A stretch of DNA of 64,000 nt, taken from positions 2,823,501-2,887,500 of the forward strand of contig NZ_CP049783.1 of the NCBI RefSeq assembly GCF_015710975.1, written 5' to 3'. The notes under the pieces are model-generated. The model made no database searches. It worked only from the letters and a program-made list of their open reading frames with translations, and had not been told where the DNA came from. The DNA is from Paenibacillus polymyxa (GTDB lineage: Bacteria > Bacillota > Bacilli > Paenibacillales > Paenibacillaceae). This document shows, piece by piece, positions 17,144-25,284 of this stretch (position 1 is the first letter of the stretch; each line of letters begins with the position of its first letter). The position numbers and the translations under genes were made by a program.

Positions 17144-17641
17144 ATGAACATGATTATGAATCGTATGGAGAAATTGTCTATAAAAAAAGTAATGCTCACT
17201 GTATTGATGGCTGCGCTTGTTTTTGTGGTACTAGCCCCATTCTCAGCTAATCAAGCAAACGCGGCTTTGCCTAATGGAACGTATCAATTGCCTTATACCG
17301 TTTATAAAGATGGAACCACTGAGCCTTCTTACATGGATACCAATGGTTATGTAAAAAAACCAGCCACACTGATTGTTACGAATGGTCAATACAAAGTGCG
17401 AGTAGCTATTACTAAAAGTGCTTGGGTTACTGAATTCAAAACGCAACAAAACGGCCAGTATGTGAATGCGACTGTGGTAAGTACATCAGGTGATACAAGA
17501 ATAGTAGAGTTTCCTGTAAGTAATTTTGCTCAAAAATTAAACGTTAAGTTGCATGTAAGTGTACCAAAAGAATACACTGGCGGCATTCCTTACGATCACG
17601 ACTATGTTGTTCAATTCCAATTCGACGACAGTGATATCTAA
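17144..17641 (+). CDS. Secreted single-NEAT protein
   Basis: A 165-residue exported NEAT protein and paralogue of the preceding gene. The signal peptide ends near QANAALP and the NEAT domain occupies about 43-163. Tyr150 and Tyr154 in PYDHDYVVQFQFD give the haem-binding YxxxY. The lip helix is SYMDTNGYVKKPA. No cell wall sorting signal follows, so it is probably a free haemophore. AGGAG lies nine bases before the ATG. A strong hairpin follows the gene and may lower expression of the large NEAT gene downstream. Confidence 0.88.
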   Translation: MNMIMNRMEKLSIKKVMLTVLMAALVFVVLAPFSANQANAALPNGTYQLPYTVYKDGTTEPSYMDTNGYVKKPATLIVTNGQYKVRVAITKSAWVTEFKTQQNGQYVNATVVSTSGDTRIVEFPVSNFAQKLNVKLHVSVPKEYTGGIPYDHDYVVQFQFDDSDI

Positions 17642-17677
17642 GGGTTTCTTTTTGAGATAATGATTTTGAACTGAATG

Positions 17678-17720
17678 CTCATTTGGAGCTTAGTTCCAAA
17701 GCTCCAAATGAGTATATTTT
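17678..17720 (+). terminator. Hairpin between the small NEAT genes and the large NEAT gene
   Basis: Perfect 13-bp arms CTCATTTGGAGCT and AGCTCCAAATGAG with a 9-nt loop, then TATATTTT. It could be a terminator or a partial attenuator that sets expression of the downstream gene. Confidence 0.7.
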
Positions 17721-17740
17721 AAGTAGGGGGATACATCACC

Positions 17741-20700
17741 TTGAAAAGCCGATTGAACAAATATATTACGACATTCGCTGCTATTCTAATGTTGTTTTCT
17801 TTATTTTCACCATACGCAGGAGCAACACCCGAGGATGAATCCACTTCGTCGAATTTGCCTGACTCAAGCACTACAGTGACTAGTGCTACGTATGCTACTT
17901 ATGAGTATCCGGTAGAACTGCCCGGTCCATATGTTGAGCCTACCAATGCTATAACTACTACTGAAGCGACTTATGCAGATGGAGAATACCTGATTGATTA
18001 TAAGCCTTTACGAAAGACAGTCAGCGGAAGCACCAAGGACTCGAGTTTTAAAACAAACTATACCTATCCTGGAGACTTGATCATTAAAGATGGAAAATAC
18101 CATTTTTCATTTAAATTTGCGGAGGCTCAAGGACTTTCGAAATTTTTAGTAGAACAAAACGGGGAAACGGTTCCCGCCAAAATAGAAGTAGATTCCGGAA
18201 AAGCTTCGGGAACTGTTAGCTTCGATGTTTATGATTTTCATCAAAATGTAAATACAGAGTTTGGATTTAACAGCAGTTCTCCATGGTATGTAGATACTGA
18301 TCCAGACCGTTCAGTGAAGGAATGGATTGAGTTTGATCCTTCCAGTTTGAGACTTAAAAACTCAACGGAGAATCCAACCGTTCCACCAGTGACACCGCCG
18401 GTAACGCCTCCTAGCACAGGAGAAAAATTAGCTGATTTGGACTTTACGCTCTTGAAAGATGGAACAGATGAAAAGTCTATGATGGATGGGTATACAGAGA
18501 AACCAGGCTCACTAATAGAGCGTGGAGGTAAACAATATGCCCGGTTTACATTAAAGAATAGCAAGCAAATTGATGGCTTCAAAGTAGAGCAAAATGGAGT
18601 GTTAACTGACACCTCTATTGTAAATGAAGACCAGAATGCGAATACACGAGTTATCGAGTTTGAAGTAAAAGAACTACCAGCCAAGCTGAATGCATGGGTG
18701 AGCATCAACTGGCCTGAGTTGGGCTACGTGCATACTTATAATGTAGATCTGCAGTTGGCTTCTGTACCTGTACCAACAACTTTGGCGGATGGAACGTACT
18801 CTATTAACTTTGATACTTTGCATGCAACCAAAGATCAGCCATCGGCCATGGCCCAATATCTGTTGTCTCCGGCGACTTTGACGGTATTGAAGGGACAAAA
18901 AGAAGTTTCCTTCACCATTAAAGACAGCACTACCGTAACAGAATTCAAAACAGAGCAAAACGGGACACTTACGGATGCAGACATTGTAAGCGAGGACAAG
19001 ACAGCCAATACGCGTGTTGTGAAATTCAAAGTAGCCGATTTGGACGCGATTTTGAATGCACAGGTCCATGTGAGCACGACTTATCCAGGTGGGGTTTATG
19101 AGATGGACCATAAACTTCGTCTTCAGTTCGATAAAAATAGTATCACAGAAAATGGAAGCTCTCCAGAAACGACATCCAATCTGGACTTCACTCTTTTGAA
19201 GGATGGAACGAATGAAGTTTCTATGATGGATGGGTATACGGGGAAACCAGGCACCTTGATTGAACGTAATGGCAAGAAGTATGTTCGTTTCACCTTGAAA
19301 AACAGTAAACAAATTGATGGTTTTAAGGTAGAACAAAACGGAGTATTAACTAATGTTGCTACAGTAAGTGAAGACAAAACTGCGAATACACGAGTTATTG
19401 AATTCGAGGTTAAAGAAATACCTGCTAAGTTAAGCGCATGGGTAAGTATCAACTGGCCTGAACTGGGCTACGTGCATACCTATAATGTAGATCTTCAATT
19501 GGCTTCTGCACCTACATCACCTAGCTTGGCAGATGGAACGTATGCTATTAACTTTAATACCCTGCATGCAACCAAAGATCAGCCATCCGCAATGGCGCAA
19601 TATCTGTTGTCTCCAGCGACTTTAACGGTAGCAAAAGGACAAAAGGAAGTTTCCTTTACCATTAAAGACAGCACTACCGTAACAGAGTTCAAGACAGAAC
19701 AAAACGGGACATTAACGGATGCAGATATTGTAAGCGAGGACAAGACAGCCAATACACGTGTTGTGAAATTCAAAGTAGCCGATTTGGACGCGATTTTGAA
19801 TGCACAGGTCCATGTAAGCACGACCTATCCAGGTGGGGTTTATGAGATGGATCATAAGCTTCGTCTTCAATTTGACAAAAACAGCATTACGAATGCTCCA
19901 ACCCCGGTTGATCCTGGGACGCCAGGTACACCAGGCACGCCTGGAAAGAATTTAGCTGATGGAACGTATTCAATCAATTTCGATGCGTTGCATGCAACCA
20001 AAGATCAAAAATCGGCCATGGCGCAATATTTATTGTCTCCGGCTACGCTGACGGTATCGAAGGGCAAGTATGAAGCCTCCTTTACGATTAAAGACAGCAC
20101 CACCGTGACAGAGTTCAAAACAGAACAAAACGGGACGTTGACAGATGCAGATATCGTTAGTGAGGATAAGAATGCGAATACACGTGTTGTGAAATTCAAG
20201 GTGGCCGATTTGGACGCTATTCTGAATGCACAGGTGCATGTGAGCACGACCTATCCAGGTGGGATTTATGAGATGGATCATAAGCTTCGTCTTCAATTCG
20301 ATCGCAGTAGCATTACAGCTAAAGGACCGGATAACGGAACCACAACTCCAGTTGAAAATGGCAGATACAGCATTGATTTCTCCGTATTCAAAAATGGAAG
20401 CAATGAAATATCTGTGATGGATGGATATATGCAAAAGCCAGCTACACTGTTAAAACAGTCTGGTAAAAATATCATTCAAATTAAAATGGACAAGAGCAGT
20501 TGGATTAAAACGTTTAAAGTAAATGGTTCTGAAGCTCAGGTGGTTGAACAGTCCACCTCTGCAGACACAAGAACAGTACAATTTGAAGTACCTAATCTGT
20601 CAGATAAAGTTACAGTGAACACGCATGTCATCGTACCTGGATTAGATTTGGGTGGCATCCCTTATGACCACGTATATGATGTGCAGTTCCAATTCGAGCC

Positions 20701-22108
20701 TGCCACCATTCGCAGCTTTGTTGAGCCTACCTCTTCAGGGGCGGCTGATCCTATCGTTAAACTGGATTTTGACAAGCTTGCCAATGGGAAATATGCATTA
20801 AAATTCACCATTGTGCTGCCAGATGGCATCACAGGATCTGAATCTCCGGCTCAACGCTTCATCACTAATGAACCAGCGCAATTGGTCGTGGAAGGCGACA
20901 AACGGTTTGTAGGTCTGAAGCTGCAAAACAGCAATGAAGTTAAGGCGCTGCGCATTTGGGATAACGCAAGTGGAGGTTATCAGGATGTAGAAGTGACCCG
21001 GGAAGATGCAGCAAGTAATACGAAGGACGTTCGTTTCAGTGTAAGTGACTTTAAGAACAACGTAAAAGGTCAACTGGTTGTCTACGAAGCTTCAAAAGTG
21101 GCAAGTAGCGCTCCGATGGTTTTCAAGGCGGAGGATCGAGTAGAAAAGGTATATGATTTTGAATTTAAATTCGATACCAGTAATGTATCTTATCACAACG
21201 AAACAAAAGCAGACGAAGTAGAACAGGGGAAAAATAACTTAGCCGATGGAGAGTACACGGCGAACTTCCGTGTGCTTGCAAACGGAACGGACAAGGATTC
21301 TTTGGTGGCTCCATTTGTACAGAGTCTGGCGAAGTTGATTGTGAAAAATGGTAAGGTCCAGGCTCATGTAACCGTAACAGACAATCAGGCTTTGAAATTA
21401 TTCCAAACGGACTTTGAGGGCCGCTACGCGAATCCGACGATTGTGGGTGCCGACACAAAAGGTGATACACACACAATTGCCTTCGAAGTACCCGATCTGG
21501 ATAAAAAGCTGAGTGTGTACACACAGGTATATCTGCCTGAGAAATACATTTTTAATGAGAAATTCGGCGGACAGATTCAATTTGACCGTGCATCGCTCAA
21601 AGGTGAGGGAGTTAATGCAGCTACAACTGCAACCGCTACTGAATCGGCAGCAGCTTCTACGGACAAAGCAACAGAAACGACCACCTCGGTAGCTGAAGCA
21701 AAACCAGCAGTTGAGCAACCAGTTCAACCTGCTTCCGAGAAGCAATACACGATCAATTACAACGTATTTAAAGACAAAACGAATGAAGCGTCCGTTATGG
21801 ATGGTTATCTCGATAAGCCAGCCACATTGATTGAAAAGGGAGACAAGCGCTATATCCAAGTCACTTTGAAAAACAGCTCTTGGATGCCGACTCTACAAGT
21901 GGAGCAAAACGGTACCCTAAAAGATGTGGAAGTGATCTCGACATCCGGTGATACACGTATCGTTCAATTTGAGGTAGGGGACTTGTCTCAGAAAATCAGT
22001 GCTTACACACACGTTATTGTGCCTGGTTTGGTCCTTGGCGGAGTACCGTATGATCACTGGTATACGGTTCAGTTCCAATTTGATGAAGCAAGCCTAAAGG
22101 TGAAATAA
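17741..22108 (+). CDS. Ten-NEAT-domain secreted haem-binding protein
   Basis: A 1455-residue exported protein with a signal peptide (to about residue 28) and ten NEAT modules: 78-204, 230-340, 348-468, 480-589, 596-717, 738-859, 871-990, 1007-1149, 1166-1286 and 1335-1453. Canonical YxxxY occurs in modules 2 (Tyr329/333), 4 (577/581), 7 (975/979) and 10 (1437/1441). Modules 3, 5 and 6 have MDHKL instead (Met455, Met703, Met845), with a second Met in the lip helix (SAMAQY). Modules 1, 8 and 9 lack a ligand. Linkers are Pro/Thr- or Ala/Thr-rich. There is no LPXTG, SLH or GW segment, and the chain ends within the last module. Modules 2-3 and 4-5 are near copies. TTG start after GGGGG. Likely an extracellular haemophore or haem store. 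Confidence 0.9.
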   Translation: MKSRLNKYITTFAAILMLFSLFSPYAGATPEDESTSSNLPDSSTTVTSATYATYEYPVELPGPYVEPTNAITTTEATYADGEYLIDYKPLRKTVSGSTKDSSFKTNYTYPGDLIIKDGKYHFSFKFAEAQGLSKFLVEQNGETVPAKIEVDSGKASGTVSFDVYDFHQNVNTEFGFNSSSPWYVDTDPDRSVKEWIEFDPSSLRLKNSTENPTVPPVTPPVTPPSTGEKLADLDFTLLKDGTDEKSMMDGYTEKPGSLIERGGKQYARFTLKNSKQIDGFKVEQNGVLTDTSIVNEDQNANTRVIEFEVKELPAKLNAWVSINWPELGYVHTYNVDLQLASVPVPTTLADGTYSINFDTLHATKDQPSAMAQYLLSPATLTVLKGQKEVSFTIKDSTTVTEFKTEQNGTLTDADIVSEDKTANTRVVKFKVADLDAILNAQVHVSTTYPGGVYEMDHKLRLQFDKNSITENGSSPETTSNLDFTLLKDGTNEVSMMDGYTGKPGTLIERNGKKYVRFTLKNSKQIDGFKVEQNGVLTNVATVSEDKTANTRVIEFEVKEIPAKLSAWVSINWPELGYVHTYNVDLQLASAPTSPSLADGTYAINFNTLHATKDQPSAMAQYLLSPATLTVAKGQKEVSFTIKDSTTVTEFKTEQNGTLTDADIVSEDKTANTRVVKFKVADLDAILNAQVHVSTTYPGGVYEMDHKLRLQFDKNSITNAPTPVDPGTPGTPGTPGKNLADGTYSINFDALHATKDQKSAMAQYLLSPATLTVSKGKYEASFTIKDSTTVTEFKTEQNGTLTDADIVSEDKNANTRVVKFKVADLDAILNAQVHVSTTYPGGIYEMDHKLRLQFDRSSITAKGPDNGTTTPVENGRYSIDFSVFKNGSNEISVMDGYMQKPATLLKQSGKNIIQIKMDKSSWIKTFKVNGSEAQVVEQSTSADTRTVQFEVPNLSDKVTVNTHVIVPGLDLGGIPYDHVYDVQFQFEPATIRSFVEPTSSGAADPIVKLDFDKLANGKYALKFTIVLPDGITGSESPAQRFITNEPAQLVVEGDKRFVGLKLQNSNEVKALRIWDNASGGYQDVEVTREDAASNTKDVRFSVSDFKNNVKGQLVVYEASKVASSAPMVFKAEDRVEKVYDFEFKFDTSNVSYHNETKADEVEQGKNNLADGEYTANFRVLANGTDKDSLVAPFVQSLAKLIVKNGKVQAHVTVTDNQALKLFQTDFEGRYANPTIVGADTKGDTHTIAFEVPDLDKKLSVYTQVYLPEKYIFNEKFGGQIQFDRASLKGEGVNAATTATATESAAASTDKATETTTSVAEAKPAVEQPVQPASEKQYTINYNVFKDKTNEASVMDGYLDKPATLIEKGDKRYIQVTLKNSSWMPTLQVEQNGTLKDVEVISTSGDTRIVQFEVGDLSQKISAYTHVIVPGLVLGGVPYDHWYTVQFQFDEASLKVK
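18428..19144 (+). repeat. Two-NEAT repeat unit, copy 1
   Basis: This stretch encodes NEAT modules 2 and 3. It is repeated at 19178-19891 with high nucleotide identity, including many silent positions, which points to a recent in-frame duplication of a two-module block. Confidence 0.82.
19178..19891 (+). repeat. Two-NEAT repeat unit, copy 2
   Basis: The second copy encodes NEAT modules 4 and 5. In the proteins, modules 3 and 5 differ at only about three positions. Confidence 0.82.
19952..20317 (+). repeat. Extra copy of the methionine-type NEAT module
   Basis: Module 6 is a third near-identical copy of modules 3 and 5 and follows a GTPGTPGTPG linker. Confidence 0.8.
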
Positions 22109-22161
22109 TCTCAGGTTATGACATCAATGAAGCCTAAATAACAGCAAAGTTTGTATGCGAG

Positions 22162-22191
22162 CAAGTCTTGGTGCCCCGGCATCAAGACTTG
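22162..22191 (+). terminator. Hairpin between the large NEAT gene and isdE
   Basis: CAAGTCTTGGTGCC and GGCATCAAGACTTG form a 14-bp stem with one G-U pair. No long T-run follows, so it may act as an mRNA-stabilising or partial termination element. Confidence 0.55.
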
Positions 22192-22289
22192 TCAGCATTT
22201 ACATACCCGAGGAATTTGCAAAAATCCACCCGAAAAAATTGGGACTCACGCTGTTGCTCTATATTTTGAATTGAGGTGATTGGATTTTT

Positions 22290-23249
22290 ATGAAACAGTA
22301 TGCAGCTTTGGCTCAAAGGAAAGCGTTTGTTTTCTATGTGTTAATCGGCATCATGATCTTGTTGCTGGCCGGATGTTCCGGGGGAGCACAGGCTGGACAG
22401 AACCATAGCGATGGTTCGACTTCAACGGCAGCATCAGATGCAACCGGAAAGTCCTCTGATGATAAAACAGCAACTCCACGTATTGTGGCGACTACAGTAG
22501 CCATTTCTGAAATTACGGATGCGCTGGGCTTGGATTTGGCTGGCAAGCCAACAAGCACCAAAGTATTGCCTGATCGTTACAAGGATGTTCCTGATGTGGG
22601 AAATCCGATGAGTCCTGATATGGAAAAAGTAATGTCCTTGAAACCTACAGATGTGCTTTCGGTGACCACACTCAAATATGATTTGGAGCCTAAGTTTAAG
22701 GACCTGAACATTAATGCTGAGTTTTTGAATTTTGAAAGCCTTGCGAATATTCAAAAGGAAATTAAAAAGCTGGGAGACCGATTTGATAAAGCTGAAAAGG
22801 CGAAAGAGATTAATGGGGCCTTGGATGCCAAAGTTACTGAGATTCAGCAAAAAATTAAAGGCAAGAAGTCTCCTAAAGTACTAATTCTACTGGGTGTTCC
22901 GGGAAGCTATCTGGTGGCTACCGAACATTCCTATATTGGGGATCTGGTGAAAATTGCAGGCGGGACAAATGTGGTTCAAAGTGAGAAGGTGGAGTTCATA
23001 GCCCACAATACCGAAGCCTTGCAGCAATCCAATCCTGATATCATTTTGCGTGCTGCACACGGGATGCCGGATGAGGTCGTAAAAATGTTCGATGAAGAGT
23101 TCAAAACTAACGATATCTGGAAGCATTTCAACGCTGTGAAAAAAGGGCATGTTTATGATTTGCCTGAACCGTTGTTTGGCACCACAGGGAATTTAGCGGC
23201 AAGCTCTGCGCTGGATGAGCTGATGAAAATGCTGTATCCTTCGAATTAA
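22290..23249 (+). CDS. isdE: IsdE-like haem-binding lipoprotein
   Basis: A 319-residue lipoprotein (lipobox LLLAGCSGG) with strong similarity to S. aureus IsdE over long stretches, such as VGNPMSPDMEKVMSLKP, LGVPGSYLVATEHSYIGDLV and MFDEEFKTNDIWKHF. The IsdE haem ligands Met and His align with Met107 (GNPMSPD) and His257 (AAHGMPD). It receives haem at the outer face of the membrane and passes it to the permease encoded next. No Fur box was seen in the 180-bp gap upstream, so it probably depends on read-through from the NEAT operon. Confidence 0.93.
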   Translation: MKQYAALAQRKAFVFYVLIGIMILLLAGCSGGAQAGQNHSDGSTSTAASDATGKSSDDKTATPRIVATTVAISEITDALGLDLAGKPTSTKVLPDRYKDVPDVGNPMSPDMEKVMSLKPTDVLSVTTLKYDLEPKFKDLNINAEFLNFESLANIQKEIKKLGDRFDKAEKAKEINGALDAKVTEIQQKIKGKKSPKVLILLGVPGSYLVATEHSYIGDLVKIAGGTNVVQSEKVEFIAHNTEALQQSNPDIILRAAHGMPDEVVKMFDEEFKTNDIWKHFNAVKKGHVYDLPEPLFGTTGNLAASSALDELMKMLYPSN

Positions 23250-23263
23250 AGGAAGCTGATGAC

Positions 23264-24247
23264 ATGTCCAAAAAATTATGGAGCCTTATTGTTGTAATTG
23301 TCTTACTCGTCGGTGTCATGCTGTACTCAGCGATGACAGGCAGCCTCAAGGTGAATTTGAGTCAGTTGGTGGCCGGATTGTGGACAGGCACAGATGATCA
23401 GGTGAATGTGGTCAAGGATCTTAGACTACCGAGAATTATCGTAGCTGTGATGGCGGGTGCAGCCCTTGCAGTGGCGGGTGTTTTGCTGCAAGCCGTCATG
23501 AAAAACCCGCTGGCAGATTCCGGGGTGATCGGCATTTCTTCGGGAGCGGCCTTGGTCTCGCTGATCGCGGTGACCCTCTTTCCGGCGCTTTATTTCTGGA
23601 TGCCGTTCTTTTCATTTATCGGCGGTGCGTTGGCCTGCCTAATGGTCTACGGATTTTCATGGAAATCTGGCTTGCATCCCATTCGACTTATTCTGATTGG
23701 GGTGGCAGTAAACGCCATCTTTTCCGGCCTAGGTCAGTCGTTTAACTATCGGGGCAGTTATGCGGTCACCAGCATTAACCAGGTCACCACCTCAACCTTG
23801 TCTATGAAAAAATGGGTAGATGTCGAGGTGATTGTGACTTATGGCGGAATTGGTTTAATTTTGGCCATGCTTGTCTTCTCTTGGTGTAATTTCTTGTCCC
23901 TTCAAGATAAAACGGCTAAAAATTTGGGCCTTAACGTGACACGTGCACGACTTTTAATTTCTGTGATAGCAGTGCTGCTTGCAGCAACGGCTACAGCTAT
24001 AGCAGGAGTAATTGCTTTTATCGGCCTGCTCGTTCCGCATTGTGCCCGCTACCTGGTTGGCTCGGATCATAAGTGGCTGATTCCGTTTTCTGCCTTATGC
24101 GGCGGTTTGCTGCTGTTGCTTGCGGATACGCTGGGGCGAACGGTGCTTGCTCCCAATGAAATTCCGGCCTCTATTATTATGGCAGTCATTGGCGGACCAT
24201 TCCTGATATTCCTGATCAGAAAGGCGGATCGCACCTATGGACATTAA
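23264..24247 (+). CDS. isdF: IsdF-like haem ABC permease
   Basis: A 327-residue FecCD-family permease with about nine or ten helices. Signatures are LRLPRIIVAVMAGAALAVAG, MKNPLADSGVIGISSGAA and GVIAFIGLLVPHCARYLVG. It lies 14 bp after isdE with AAGGAAG before the ATG and overlaps the ATPase gene by 11 bases. Its function is haem transfer across the membrane. Specificity is inferred from the IsdE partner. Confidence 0.9.
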   Translation: MSKKLWSLIVVIVLLVGVMLYSAMTGSLKVNLSQLVAGLWTGTDDQVNVVKDLRLPRIIVAVMAGAALAVAGVLLQAVMKNPLADSGVIGISSGAALVSLIAVTLFPALYFWMPFFSFIGGALACLMVYGFSWKSGLHPIRLILIGVAVNAIFSGLGQSFNYRGSYAVTSINQVTTSTLSMKKWVDVEVIVTYGGIGLILAMLVFSWCNFLSLQDKTAKNLGLNVTRARLLISVIAVLLAATATAIAGVIAFIGLLVPHCARYLVGSDHKWLIPFSALCGGLLLLLADTLGRTVLAPNEIPASIIMAVIGGPFLIFLIRKADRTYGH

Positions 24248-25070
24248 AAATATAACCTTCTCCTATGATCGAAAAACAGATCGTCTACATGCGATCAATG
24301 CTGTTATTGAACGGGGACGAATTACTACGATTATTGGGCCCAATGGATGCGGCAAATCGACACTGCTCAGTGTGATGTCCAACAATGCCGTTCCTCGCAA
24401 GGGCGAGGTGGTTCTGGATGGCAAGGAGATAGCCCACTACAAGCCCAAAGAACTAGCCCGTCAATTGGCGGTAGTTCATCAGCAGAACGAAGCGCCCTCT
24501 GACCTGACAGTAGAAAAACTCGTCAGCTTCGGAAGACTGCCTCATAAGAGCATGTTCACATCCAGCCGGGACGAGGACGAGGAAGCATTGGAATGGGCTA
24601 TAGCCTGCACCAATCTGGAGGAACGCAGGACACATACACTGGATCAGCTCTCAGGAGGAGAACGGCAGCGTGTGTGGATTGCAATGGCCTTGGCACAGCG
24701 AACGCCGATTTTATTTTTGGATGAGCCGACCACCTATCTGGATATGTATTACCAGCTTGAGATTTTGGAGCTTATTCGGCAGCTCAATCAGGAGCACGGA
24801 CTGACCATCGTGATGGTGCTGCATGATATTAATCAGGCTATTCGGTATAGTGATGTGATGATCGCTATGAAAGAAGGACGCATAATAGCGAATGGTTCGC
24901 CTATAGAGGTCGTTACATCCGAACTGATTCAGGCAGTCTATGGTGTGAAGGTAGTCATAAGACAGGACGAGGAGGCGGGCATGTATCTTATTCCGATAGG
25001 CGTCGGAGATTCCGAACATTTACACGCACAGAGAGAGTGTAAGGTATCTGTCCTTGAGTTATCTCATTGA
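24237..25070 (+). CDS. Haem/iron ABC transporter ATPase
   Basis: A 277-residue ABC ATPase with Walker A GPNGCGKST, signature LSGGERQRVWIAMA, Walker B ILFLDEPT and H-loop MVLHD. It starts inside the permease gene and completes an isdE-isdF-ATPase set; the staphylococcal isd locus lacks a clear dedicated ATPase, here it is present. The last 35 residues extend past the usual core. The gene is followed by a 200-bp gap before the ABC-F gene. Confidence 0.9.
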   Translation: MDIKNITFSYDRKTDRLHAINAVIERGRITTIIGPNGCGKSTLLSVMSNNAVPRKGEVVLDGKEIAHYKPKELARQLAVVHQQNEAPSDLTVEKLVSFGRLPHKSMFTSSRDEDEEALEWAIACTNLEERRTHTLDQLSGGERQRVWIAMALAQRTPILFLDEPTTYLDMYYQLEILELIRQLNQEHGLTIVMVLHDINQAIRYSDVMIAMKEGRIIANGSPIEVVTSELIQAVYGVKVVIRQDEEAGMYLIPIGVGDSEHLHAQRECKVSVLELSH

Positions 25071-25284
25071 ATTTAAAACATAAAAATGGTTCTGATCCAG
25101 GTGTTTGTCAGGTGACAATCGTGAGGACAGAAGCATTTTTTTATTTTATTTATTAGATATTGGATGAGATTCAGGGGCAGTTCTGCTTAGACTACGGTTC
25201 GAATCCGATCTTTTGTGTGTTATACTATTGCCGTCGGTAATTTTGTGTTTAGCACTTTACTAATGATAAGGATGGTATGCTTAT

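Noticed and set aside
18241..18708. Long minus-strand open frames within the large NEAT gene
   Set aside because: They repeat with the same period as the NEAT modules, lack ribosome sites and are explained as shadows of the plus-strand coding sequence.
17741..22108. Sortase or S-layer anchoring of the ten-NEAT protein
   Set aside because: No LPXTG/NPxTN-like motif, C-terminal hydrophobic helix or SLH repeat is present; the chain ends with the tenth NEAT domain.
22192..22289. Fur box upstream of isdE
   Set aside because: No stretch with acceptable match to TGATAATNATTATCA was found, so control through the upstream operon is the simpler reading.
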